From assembly GCA_964367905.1 (NCBI GenBank), contig CAYIZP010000003.1, positions 40,041 through 104,040 on the forward strand: a DNA stretch of 64,000 nucleotides, in the 5' to 3' direction. Made by a program: the position numbers and the translations under genes. How positions within the stretch are numbered: position 1 is the first letter of the stretch; the number at the start of each line of letters is the position of its first letter. The stretch is from CAUPWF01 sp964367905. GTDB lineage: Bacteria > Bacillota > Clostridia > Lachnospirales > Lachnospiraceae. The notes below the pieces were generated by a model that ran no database searches, was not told where the DNA came from, and worked only from the letters and a program-made list of their open reading frames with translations. This document shows, piece after piece, positions 1 to 7,686 of this stretch.

Positions 1-1
1 T

Positions 2-358
2 GAGGCATCGACCATTGTCTATAGCCAACTAAAGGGATATTATCTATTGTCAGGATCTGGAACGATTGGAATGCCGGGAAATGGTAAGGCTGCGGCAGCG
101 GGAACAACTTTGGCAAGAACCTATGTGCCAGCAGTGAGTGTTAATGTATCAGTGCAACGCTACATAGGGAATGGGTCTTGGGCGAGTGTGTATTCTTGGT
201 CAAGCACTAACTATAACAATTATAGTGTGGAGACCTCGAAGACGATAAATGTAACTCCAGATTATTACTATCGAGTATATACTAATCATGTTGTAGAGAC
301 GCCATCAGGTGATTTGGAAATCTTAAGAGGTTCTACCAATGGTATCTGGATTAACTAG
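2..358 (+). CDS. C-terminal part of an exported DUF6147-like protein (5' end outside window)
   Basis: The frame is open from the first bases of the window to a TAG at 356-358, so this is the 3' end of a longer gene; the TTG at 47 is probably internal. About 118 residues remain. They are rich in Ser, Thr, Gly, Tyr and Asn and read like a beta-strand secreted domain, with a NGSWASVYSW segment, a YYYRVYTNH segment and a terminal GSTNGIWIN. This pattern resembles the small exported DUF6147 family of Clostridia, whose function is unknown. The signal peptide would lie outside the window. The family assignment is from memory of the pattern and is tentative; the coding nature of the frame is secure. 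Confidence 0.55.
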   Translation, partial: EASTIVYSQLKGYYLLSGSGTIGMPGNGKAAAAGTTLARTYVPAVSVNVSVQRYIGNGSWASVYSWSSTNYNNYSVETSKTINVTPDYYYRVYTNHVVETPSGDLEILRGSTNGIWIN

Positions 359-381
359 TTAGGCGATAGGAACAAAAGAAC

Positions 382-402
382 GATCTTCTCCCAGAGAAGA
401 TC
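382..402. repeat. Perfect 9-bp hairpin after the DUF6147-like gene
   Basis: GATCTTCTC (382-390) and GAGAAGATC (394-402) are perfectly complementary around a 3-nt loop, 24 nt after the upstream stop codon. There is no T-tract behind it, so it is not a classical intrinsic terminator. Its right arm is also part of the larger inverted repeat 390-534, so the two structures are mutually exclusive. Confidence 0.6.
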
Positions 403-534
403 AGTGACTATTGTCGACTTACATAATAACAATAAAAACAATATGAAAAGTAGAAAGGGTCCACAACAACAGCACCACAACTGTTCTGAATCTAATAGAT
501 AAGGACCTGATAATAGTCACTGATGTTCTCTGGG
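390..534. repeat. Long imperfect inverted repeat enclosing about 90 bp
   Basis: Bases 390-416 pair with 508-534 with one internal mismatch (399/525) and two G-T wobbles near the inner end; 391-412 against 512-533 is 21 of 22 perfect. Inside are GGTCC/GGACC (458-462/503-507) and AACAG/CTGTT (468-472/481-485), so the whole could fold as a long stalk with nested stems. It may be a structured RNA, or a small non-coding mobile-element relic. No ORF lies inside. Confidence 0.65.
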
Positions 535-547
535 CTATAGAGAGCAG

Positions 548-575
548 CCAGAATTCTGGTGAATGTTACCAGAAT
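548..575. repeat. Overlapping palindrome and 8-bp hairpin
   Basis: CCAGAATTCTGG (548-559) is a perfect 12-bp palindrome. Its right half also begins a second hairpin, ATTCTGGT (553-560) with ACCAGAAT (568-575) around a 7-nt loop. The two foldings compete. It lies 14 bp past the large inverted repeat, so the whole 382-575 segment is unusually structured. Confidence 0.55.
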
Positions 576-816
576 AAAATCGGATTTTTCTAAAGTGAAA
601 TTCGAGATACAGTTCAAACACTTCGAGATAGAAGAAGCGATGAGACGAGATTATTATAACAAAAACTAGAGATTTTTTCTATGAATAAATTTACTTTCTA
701 GAGGTAAACAGAGGAAGGTGTGGGCAGGCATTCCGACGGCGCGCGACGGGGGCAGGTTCAGGAAATGTTGAGAAGGTTATTTTAGTTGAATTAATAAAAA
801 ACAATAGGAGAAAAAC

Positions 817-1515
817 ATGAAAATTATCGGTGTTATAGGAGCTATGGATGAAGAAGTAGCGGTGCTAAAAGGCAGGATGGAAGATGTGGTAACAAGTGTT
901 CGAGCGGGTATGACCTTCCATGAGGGAAGATTATTCGGAAAAGATGCAGTGGTTGTGCAGAGTGGGATCGGTAAGGTAAATGCAGCGGCATGTTCGCAGA
1001 TATTAGTGGATATGTATGGTGTGGATGTTTTGATTAATACTGGTATTGCAGGAGCACTGGCAGATGAGGTGAACATTTGTGATATGGTGATTGCATCAGA
1101 GACGGTGCATCATGATGTGGATGTTTCGGTTTTCGAATATCCACTGGGACAGATTCCTAGGATGGCCAATCTAGCGTTTGCTTCGGATAAGGGGCTCGTT
1201 GAGATGGTGAGAGAGGCGAATAAATGTGTGAATCCAGAGATAGGAACCCACGTGGGAAGAATTGCTAGTGGAGATCAATTTGTGGCAAGCGCAGAGAAGA
1301 AAGAGATGATAGTAAGTGAATTTCAGGCACTGTGTACAGAGATGGAGGGTGCAGCGATCGGCCAGGTGGCATGTATCAACAACATTCCATATGTGATTAT
1401 CCGTTGTATCTCGGATAAGTCAGATGGTAGTGCATCACTGGATTACAAGGTGTTTGAGAAGAGGGCGATTGACTATACAGTGAACCTAGTGGGAGAGGTT
1501 TTTGCGCGATTATAG
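817..1515 (+). CDS. mtnN: 5'-methylthioadenosine/S-adenosylhomocysteine nucleosidase
   Basis: This cytosolic enzyme hydrolyses the glycosidic bond of methylthioadenosine and S-adenosylhomocysteine, removing inhibitory by-products of SAM use and feeding methionine and adenine salvage. At 232 residues it has the normal family length. It begins with the typical MKIIGVIGAMDEE strand-turn, and carries the GIGKVNAA segment, GDQFVAS near 157-163, the ribose-binding MEGAAIGQV near 179 and the catalytic-Asp region SDKSDGS near 206. The start follows AGGAG at a good distance. It stands alone and is followed by an intrinsic terminator. The identification is firm. Confidence 0.95.
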   Translation: MKIIGVIGAMDEEVAVLKGRMEDVVTSVRAGMTFHEGRLFGKDAVVVQSGIGKVNAAACSQILVDMYGVDVLINTGIAGALADEVNICDMVIASETVHHDVDVSVFEYPLGQIPRMANLAFASDKGLVEMVREANKCVNPEIGTHVGRIASGDQFVASAEKKEMIVSEFQALCTEMEGAAIGQVACINNIPYVIIRCISDKSDGSASLDYKVFEKRAIDYTVNLVGEVFARL

Positions 1516-1556
1516 TCACCAGTCATCGAAGGCGTGGACAGAAGAGAGAACTAAGG

Positions 1557-1585
1557 AAAAGAGTGTGCGAGAGTGCACTCTTTTT
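1557..1585 (+). terminator. Intrinsic terminator after mtnN
   Basis: AAAAGAGTG (1557-1565) pairs with CACTCTTTT (1576-1584) around a 10-nt loop and runs into a T-tract. It lies about 40 nt after the mtnN stop. Confidence 0.8.
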
Positions 1586-1714
1586 CGGTTCACTCTTCAA
1601 TGTCATTTCGTTAAGCTTGGTTTAAAAATGGTGAACTATTTAGCAGTGGAATTACCAAAAAGATAATCTCTTTGTTATAAGAGTGTATACATCTTTATTG
1701 AAATGTAAATGGAA

Positions 1715-1744
1715 TTGTCGAAAAACATGTGTAAATGATATGAT
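1715..1744 (+). promoter_or_regulatory. Candidate sigma-A promoter for the coiled-coil membrane protein
   Basis: TTGTCG (1715-1720), an 18-bp spacer and TATGAT (1739-1744) lie about 80 bp before the next start codon. A perfect TATAAT also occurs at 1785-1790 but has no good -35 box at the right distance, so the choice between them is open. Confidence 0.4.
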
Positions 1745-1824
1745 TTGTCGCACGATTACCGAGCTATTTTCAGTGGAAATGAGTTATAATGATTTCAACA
1801 AAAAATAGTTAGGAGGTCTCTAGT

Positions 1825-2913
1825 ATGTTAGAGCAAATATGGAATTCCAATGTAGTGTATATAGTAATGCTTGCGATATTTGGAATAGGGGTAGTAACGA
1901 AATTAATAGTCAGTGTATCATTGCATGGTCTGGTGAAGTCGGCGCAGGATATGTCTAAGAGTAATCATCGGTTTATGCGGTTGGTGAGGGCAAAGTTTGA
2001 GCATGCTTGCATGGTGAATAACAAGGTGGAGAATATTCCAGTATTCGTGGACAAGCATATCCGTGAGTATCAGTTGCTGGGGATTCGTCTTCAGGGGTGG
2101 AGAAGATTAGAACGTGCTTGGGCGATTCTTGCAGGGGGGGTGTCCATTGCTACGGTTGTTTTTGTATATTATTACTTACAGTTACCAGAAGCGGCATTTC
2201 GCTATGCAGCAATTGGTGGGGGGAGTGCGGTGATTTTAGTGGGAATCTTCGTACTGTCGGATGAAAAATATAAGATAGAGACTCTCGCAACCTATATGGT
2301 AGACTATCTCCAAAATACATGTGCTCATCGTTATGCGAAGGCAGTGGTGAGAAATCGAAAGATGACAGCAGTATCGTCGAGTGAAGAGAGATATGGTGGT
2401 GTGGGAGAAGATCCTACGGTGATTCTACCAGAGCAGGACAAATTAGGGCAGGACAAGTTAGAGGTGGTGAAGCTTGGGGTAGAGAAGTTCGAAGAGGAGA
2501 AACTAGAGGCTCAGAGAGCGGAAACGCAGAGAAGTGAAAAAGAGAAGCTGGAAGCGGATAGGCAAGAAGCACAGAGAGTTCAGGCGGAGAAACTGGAAGC
2601 AGAGGAACGAAAAGCAGAGGAACGAAAAGCGGAGAGGATCGAGGCGGAGAAACTAAAAGCTCAGAAGCTAGAAACGGAGAAATTAGTAGCCCAGAGACTA
2701 GAGGCAGAGAAATTAGAAGCAAAGAGATTAGAAGAACAGAAATTAGAAGTGAGTCGGAGAGCGGAGGAAGAGAAAAGGAATAAACCCGAGGCGAAGATGA
2801 TTGATAAAATCATCAAGGAGAATCCGTGGATTAATGAGATAGAAGGCAAGAAAACAGAGGATGTACCGAATAAAGTTATGATTCGTGAGATTTTACAAGA
2901 GTTTTTAGCTTGA
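1825..2913 (+). CDS. Membrane protein with long charged coiled-coil tail, unknown function
   Basis: I do not recognise a named family. The 362-residue product has a transmembrane helix near residues 8-30, a Lys/Arg-rich segment, and a second hydrophobic region near 93-150 that could hold two helices. From about 200 to 325 it is an almost uninterrupted Glu/Lys/Arg/Ala run with a recurring KLEA or RLEA register, which should form one long helix or coiled coil. A short conserved-looking tail follows (KIIKENPWINEI, then MIREILQEFLA). The start follows AGGAGG. It has its own terminator-bounded upstream region, and the pgi promoter overlaps its stop codon. A scaffolding or envelope-associated role is possible but is inference. 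Confidence 0.75.
   Translation: MLEQIWNSNVVYIVMLAIFGIGVVTKLIVSVSLHGLVKSAQDMSKSNHRFMRLVRAKFEHACMVNNKVENIPVFVDKHIREYQLLGIRLQGWRRLERAWAILAGGVSIATVVFVYYYLQLPEAAFRYAAIGGGSAVILVGIFVLSDEKYKIETLATYMVDYLQNTCAHRYAKAVVRNRKMTAVSSSEERYGGVGEDPTVILPEQDKLGQDKLEVVKLGVEKFEEEKLEAQRAETQRSEKEKLEADRQEAQRVQAEKLEAEERKAEERKAERIEAEKLKAQKLETEKLVAQRLEAEKLEAKRLEEQKLEVSRRAEEEKRNKPEAKMIDKIIKENPWINEIEGKKTEDVPNKVMIREILQEFLA
2430..2770 (+). repeat. Degenerate in-frame repeat encoding the KLEA coiled coil
   Basis: The DNA is a purine-rich degenerate repeat of GAGAAACTAGAGGC-like units (for example GAGAAATTAGAAGC). It keeps an open frame on the opposite strand as well, which produces a spurious antisense ORF. Such tracts can expand or contract by slippage. 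Confidence 0.6.
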
Positions 2914-2938
2914 TAAACAATGGTGCATTTGTTAATAT
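2910..2938 (+). promoter_or_regulatory. Sigma-A-like promoter for pgi
   Basis: TTGATA (2910-2915), exactly 17 bp, then TAATAT (2933-2938). The -35 box overlaps the stop codon of the preceding gene, and the start codon follows 41 bp after the -10 box. Confidence 0.55.
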
Positions 2939-2979
2939 ATAGAATGTAAATATATACACAAGCGAAAAAGGAGACAAGC

Positions 2980-4326
2980 ATGAAAAAAATATCATTGGAC
3001 TATAGTAAGGTGGCAAAGTTTGTACAAGCGCATGAATTGGATTACAGTAAGGCTTCTGTAGAGAAGGCAAAGGAAGTACTTGTAGGGAAGAGCGGAGCAG
3101 GAAATGATTTTCTAGGTTGGATTGACTTGCCGGTAAATTATGATAAAGAAGAATTTGCAAGAATCAAGAAGGCAGCGGAGAAGATTCAGGGAGACTCAGA
3201 GGTATTGGTAGTAATCGGAATCGGTGGTTCTTATCTAGGGGCGAGAGCTGCAATTGATTTTATCGGACATACATTTGCAAATAGTGTTTCAAAGGAAATC
3301 AGAAAGAGTCCTGAGATTTATTATGCAGGAAACAGCATTAGCACAACATATATCAAGCACTTGATTCAGGTGATTGGGGAGAGAGATTTCTCTGTAAATA
3401 TCATCTCAAAATCAGGAACAACAACAGAGCCAGCCATTGCATTCCGTGTATTCAAGGATTTGTTGGAGAAGAAGTATGGAAAGGAAGAAGCAGCGAAGAG
3501 AATCTATGCGACGACAGACAAGGCGCGTGGAGCGCTCAAGGGGCTTGCAACAGAAGAAGGATATGAGAGCTTCGTGGTACCAGACGATGTTGGTGGAAGA
3601 TTCTCTGTGTTAACAGCAGTTGGATTGTTACCAATCGCGGTTAGCGGTGCAGATATCGACAAGTTGATGGAAGGTGCAGCGGCTGGAAGAGATGCAGCGC
3701 TAAATACTCCGTTTGAAGATAACGATGCATTGAAGTATGCGGCACTTCGTAACATTCTATATAATAAAGGAAAGAACATCGAAGTTTTGGCGAACTATGA
3801 GCCAAGCCTACACTATGTATCTGAGTGGTGGAAGCAATTATACGGAGAGAGTGAAGGAAAGGATCAAAAGGGTATCTTCCCAGCAGCAGTAGATTTGACT
3901 ACCGACTTACACTCTATGGGACAGTTCATTCAAGATGGAAATCGTGTTATGTTTGAGACGGTACTTAATATAGAAAGTTCTCGTGATGAATTATTAATCG
4001 GAGAGGAGCCAATCGACTTAGACGGACTAAACTATTTGGCTGGAAAGTCCGTGGAATTTGTAAATCAAAGCGCGATGCAAGGAACTGTTTTAGCGCATGT
4101 AGAGGGAGGGGTTCCAAACTTAATCGTGAACATACCAGAGCAAAACGAGTACTATCTAGGACAATTGTTCTATTTCTTCGAATTTGCAGTGGGTGTGAGT
4201 GGATATCTACTAGGAATCAATCCATTTGACCAACCAGGTGTAGAGAGTTACAAGCGCAACATGTTTGCATTACTAGGCAAGCCAGGATTTGAAGCAGAGC
4301 GCGAGGCTCTTTTGAAACAACTATAA
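2980..4326 (+). CDS. pgi: Glucose-6-phosphate isomerase
   Basis: It interconverts glucose-6-phosphate and fructose-6-phosphate in the cytosol, linking glycolysis with sugar-nucleotide supply. The 448-residue length fits the short bacterial (Bacillus/Clostridium) form. Visible family marks are GIGGSYLGARA near 80, the phosphate-binding SKSGTTTEPA near 147 and VGGRFSVLTAVGLLP near 204. The acidic GES segment near 288 and the QSAMQGTVLAHVEGG region near 358 carry further substrate contacts. The start follows AAGGAG. The PucR regulator follows 10 bp later, so some read-through is likely. Firm identification. Confidence 0.97.
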   Translation: MKKISLDYSKVAKFVQAHELDYSKASVEKAKEVLVGKSGAGNDFLGWIDLPVNYDKEEFARIKKAAEKIQGDSEVLVVIGIGGSYLGARAAIDFIGHTFANSVSKEIRKSPEIYYAGNSISTTYIKHLIQVIGERDFSVNIISKSGTTTEPAIAFRVFKDLLEKKYGKEEAAKRIYATTDKARGALKGLATEEGYESFVVPDDVGGRFSVLTAVGLLPIAVSGADIDKLMEGAAAGRDAALNTPFEDNDALKYAALRNILYNKGKNIEVLANYEPSLHYVSEWWKQLYGESEGKDQKGIFPAAVDLTTDLHSMGQFIQDGNRVMFETVLNIESSRDELLIGEEPIDLDGLNYLAGKSVEFVNQSAMQGTVLAHVEGGVPNLIVNIPEQNEYYLGQLFYFFEFAVGVSGYLLGINPFDQPGVESYKRNMFALLGKPGFEAEREALLKQL

Positions 4327-4336
4327 AGGATAACGA

Positions 4337-5434
4337 ATGATAGCAGAGCAAATATTAAACACAGCAATCTATAATATGAGAGGCATTACTGGAGCGGAAG
4401 TTTCAATCTGGAGCATGGAAGGAACGTGTATTGCATCTACCGAGGTGGTAGATGCAGACTGTTCGGCACAGATTGAAAACTTCCTCTTCATGGGTGCGGA
4501 GATGCAAGACAGTAGTGAGTTCGGAGAAGTTCATATATTCAATGTCATGGATGAGGGGGATGCCGCCTACATGTTGATGTTCCAAGGGTTAGAGGAGGAC
4601 AGCGCAGATGTAGTCGGTGCGCTTTGCGTTTGCCAACTCGAGAGCTTGATCATTGCCTATAAGGAGAAGGTGAACCGCTCTTCGTTTGTGCGTCAACTGC
4701 TTCAGGGTAATGTATTAGAGATGGAGATTACGCAGAGAGCGAATCGATTGAATATTGATTTGGAAGCTGCGCGGGTAGTATTTGTGGTGGATGTGAAGCC
4801 GAGTGAAGCAAGAATTCTACTGGAGACCGTTCGAAATCTATGTGGGACAGAGATTCATGATTTTGTGTTGGCGACAGAAGATAATCGAGTGGTGTTAGTG
4901 AAGAAACTAAAGGATACAGACGACGAGAAGACGATAAAAGTACTGGCTAAGACCATTGTTGCGACGGCGAATACAGAGGCTATGCTGCAGGTTCGTGTGG
5001 GCTATGGGAATGTGGTGAATTCTCTGAGGATGATTCCAAAATCTTATAAAGAAGCGATGATGGCACTGGAAGTGGGAGAGGTATTCTACGCATCTAAGCG
5101 AGTATTGTCTTATACAAAGCTTGGAATTGGTCGATTGATTTATCAACTGCCTACAAACATCTGTGATATGTTTTTGGACGAGGTACTCAAGGGGCGCGCG
5201 ATTCAGAGTTTTGATGACGAGACCATGAAGATTGTGTTTCAGTTCTTCCAAAACAACTTGAATATATCTGAAACGGCGAGACAATTATATTTGCATAGAA
5301 ACACATTAGTTTACAGATTGGAAAAAATAAATAAAGCAACTGGTTTGGATATTCGCCTGTTTGAGGATGCTATGACCTTTAAAATTGCGATTATGGTATC
5401 AGACCATGTGAACAGAGGAGGAACTTATGATTAA
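4337..5434 (+). CDS. PucR/CdaR-type transcriptional regulator
   Basis: This is a 365-residue DNA-binding regulator of the PucR (purine/sugar-diacid) superfamily. The C-terminal 60 residues form the family HTH, NISETARQLYLHRNTLVYRL followed by EKINKATGLDIR. The N-terminal 120 residues look like the sensory domain seen in CdaR-like proteins, and the middle resembles the GGDEF-derived linker domain of this family. It overlaps the start of the hydratase gene by 8 bp, so the two are translationally coupled and it probably controls that enzyme. The inducer is unknown. Being between pgi and the hydratase suggests a carbon-metabolism signal. Confidence 0.85.
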   Translation: MIAEQILNTAIYNMRGITGAEVSIWSMEGTCIASTEVVDADCSAQIENFLFMGAEMQDSSEFGEVHIFNVMDEGDAAYMLMFQGLEEDSADVVGALCVCQLESLIIAYKEKVNRSSFVRQLLQGNVLEMEITQRANRLNIDLEAARVVFVVDVKPSEARILLETVRNLCGTEIHDFVLATEDNRVVLVKKLKDTDDEKTIKVLAKTIVATANTEAMLQVRVGYGNVVNSLRMIPKSYKEAMMALEVGEVFYASKRVLSYTKLGIGRLIYQLPTNICDMFLDEVLKGRAIQSFDDETMKIVFQFFQNNLNISETARQLYLHRNTLVYRLEKINKATGLDIRLFEDAMTFKIAIMVSDHVNRGGTYD

Positions 5435-7685
5435 ATTATATGAAGATGGTGTGTATTTATTGAATGGAAATCAAATCAGTGAACAAGCACCAATCGCTAA
5501 GGAAGAAGCGAAGAAGAATACCATGGCATACGGAATTCTAGAAGCGCACAATACTTCAGGAAATATGGAACAATTACAAGTGAAGTTTGACAAGTTGACA
5601 TCTCACGATATTACATTTGTCGGAATTATTCAGACAGCGAGAGCATCTGGACTGGAGAGATTCCCAGTGCCATATGTACTTACAAACTGTCACAACAGTC
5701 TATGTGCAGTTGGGGGAACCATCAATGAAGACGATCATGTTTATGGATTGACTTGTGCGAAGAAATACGGCGGAGTTTATGTACCACCTCATCAAGCGGT
5801 TATACATCAATATGCTCGTGAAATGCTTGCAGGTGGCGGCAAGATGATTTTAGGGTCAGATAGCCATACTCGATATGGAGCGCTTGGAACCATGGCTATG
5901 GGAGAAGGTGGACCAGAGCTTGTGAAGCAATTGCTATGTAAGACTTATGATATCCCGATGCCAGGTGTAATCGGAATCTACTTAGACGGCGAAGTGGCAC
6001 CAGGGGTTGGTCCGCAGGACGTGGCACTAGCAATTATTGGGGCTACATTTGGAAATGGCTATGTGAATAACAAGGTGATGGAATTTGTAGGACCTGGAAT
6101 CGACAAATTGAGCGCGGATTTCCGTATCGGAATCGATGTAATGACGACAGAGACGACTTGTCTTTCTTCTATATGGAAGACAGATGGCAAGATTGAAGAA
6201 TTCTATGCAATCCACGGAAGAGTTGGAGAGTATAAGGAATTGAATCCTGGAGATGTTGCATACTATGATGGTATGGTGTATGTAAATCTAAGCGAGATTA
6301 AGCCGATGATTGCAATGCCATTCCACCCGAGTAATGTTTATACGATAGATGAAGTAAACCAGAATCTGAAGGACATCCTACACGATGTAGAGCAGAAGGC
6401 TTTGGTGAGCTTGGACGGAGCGGTAGAGTATAGTCTACAAGACAAGGTAGTGGATGGTAGATTATATGTAGAGCAAGGAATTATCGCTGGTTGTGCAGGT
6501 GGTGGATTTGAGAATATCTGTGCAGCGGCTGATATTGTAAAAGGAAAGAATATCGGAGCCGATGAATTCACATTTAGTGTATATCCAGCGAGTACACCGA
6601 TTTATATGGAATTGGTGAAAAATGGAGCAGTAGCAGATTTGATGGCAGCGGGAACAGTCATTAAGACAGCGTTCTGTGGACCATGTTTTGGAGCGGGTGA
6701 TACACCTGCGAATAACGCATTTAGTATTCGTCACTCTACAAGAAACTTCCCGAACAGAGAAGGATCAAAATTGCAGAATGGGCAGATTTCCTCAGTGGCA
6801 TTGATGGATGCGCGTTCGATTGCGGCGACAGCAGCAAACAAAGGTTTCTTGACATCGGCAGCAGATATTGCAGATGTAGAATACAAGAATCCAAAATATA
6901 GCTTCGATGCATCGATCTATGAGAAGCGAATCTTTGATAGTAAGGGTGTGGCACAGCCAGAGGTAGAGGTGAAATTTGGACCAAATATCAAGGACTGGCC
7001 AGCAATGTCTGCATTGCCAGAGAATATGTTGTTGAAAGTTGTTTCGGAGATTCACGATCCAGTTACTACTACAGATGAGTTGATTCCTTCAGGAGAAACT
7101 TCATCTTATCGTTCGAATCCATTGGGACTAGCGGAGTTTACATTGTCTAGAAAAGATCCAGCTTATGTGGGGCGTGCGAAGGAAGTGCAAGCGGCACAGC
7201 GAGGTATCGAGGAGGGCCAAGAGCCAGAGACACGTTTCGAAGAGTTACGACCGATTATGGATACGATTCGAGTGGCATACCCAGGAGTAAACCATGAGAA
7301 TTTGGGAGTTGGAAGTACAATCTTTGCTGTAAAACCAGGAGATGGTTCGGCTCGTGAGCAGGCGGCTTCTTGCCAAAAAGTTTTAGGTGGCTGGGCAAAT
7401 ATTGCCAATGAGTATGCGACCAAACGTTATCGTTCAAACTTGATTAACTGGGGGATGCTACCATTTATCACCGAGGAGAATCACGAAAGTTTAAGCTTTG
7501 CAGATGGGGATTATATCTTTGTGCCAGATGTGAGAAAGGCGGTTGCTGAGAAGGCGGCTGTGGTGAAGGCATTTGTGGTGAAGGGTGCCGAGATGAAAGA
7601 AGTGGAATTCAAGCTTGGAGCCTTGACAGATACAGAACGCGAAATCATTCAAAAAGGATGCCTTATCAACTTCTATAGAGGATAA
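5427..7685 (+). CDS. Aconitase-superfamily hydratase (YbhJ-like)
   Basis: This 752-residue protein belongs to the [4Fe-4S] aconitase superfamily and is most like the YbhJ-type putative hydratases, whose substrate is not established. Seen here are the signature LGSDSHTRYGALGTMAMGEGG near 141-161 and AGCAGGGFEN near 352, in place of the usual GSCTN motif. CGPCFGAGD near 417 supplies two more cluster cysteines, and a C-terminal swivel domain ends with YRSNLINWGMLPF. Three possible cluster ligands are therefore present. It overlaps a PucR-type regulator. A citrate synthase lies 10 kb downstream, so it might serve as aconitase, but the divergent motif argues for another hydroxy-acid. Confidence 0.85.
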   Translation: MIKLYEDGVYLLNGNQISEQAPIAKEEAKKNTMAYGILEAHNTSGNMEQLQVKFDKLTSHDITFVGIIQTARASGLERFPVPYVLTNCHNSLCAVGGTINEDDHVYGLTCAKKYGGVYVPPHQAVIHQYAREMLAGGGKMILGSDSHTRYGALGTMAMGEGGPELVKQLLCKTYDIPMPGVIGIYLDGEVAPGVGPQDVALAIIGATFGNGYVNNKVMEFVGPGIDKLSADFRIGIDVMTTETTCLSSIWKTDGKIEEFYAIHGRVGEYKELNPGDVAYYDGMVYVNLSEIKPMIAMPFHPSNVYTIDEVNQNLKDILHDVEQKALVSLDGAVEYSLQDKVVDGRLYVEQGIIAGCAGGGFENICAAADIVKGKNIGADEFTFSVYPASTPIYMELVKNGAVADLMAAGTVIKTAFCGPCFGAGDTPANNAFSIRHSTRNFPNREGSKLQNGQISSVALMDARSIAATAANKGFLTSAADIADVEYKNPKYSFDASIYEKRIFDSKGVAQPEVEVKFGPNIKDWPAMSALPENMLLKVVSEIHDPVTTTDELIPSGETSSYRSNPLGLAEFTLSRKDPAYVGRAKEVQAAQRGIEEGQEPETRFEELRPIMDTIRVAYPGVNHENLGVGSTIFAVKPGDGSAREQAASCQKVLGGWANIANEYATKRYRSNLINWGMLPFITEENHESLSFADGDYIFVPDVRKAVAEKAAVVKAFVVKGAEMKEVEFKLGALTDTEREIIQKGCLINFYRG

Positions 7686-7686
7686 T

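Larger units (their letters stand above)
359..816. other. 458-bp non-coding stretch with nested inverted repeats
   Basis: No convincing gene is present. The first half is packed with palindromes (listed separately). Around 590-640 the 9-mer TTCGAGATA occurs twice about 30 bp apart. Around 713-770 the composition switches to a short G+C-rich patch unlike its AT-rich surroundings. The ribosome-binding site of the next gene (AGGAG) closes the stretch. No clear sigma-A promoter could be assigned for that gene. Confidence 0.6.

Noticed and set aside
2414..2722. Antisense ORF of 102 codons across the coiled-coil gene
   Set aside because: It is a product of the repetitive GAGAAACTAGAAGC-like DNA; the translation is low-complexity Leu/Ser/Pro and lacks a credible start context.
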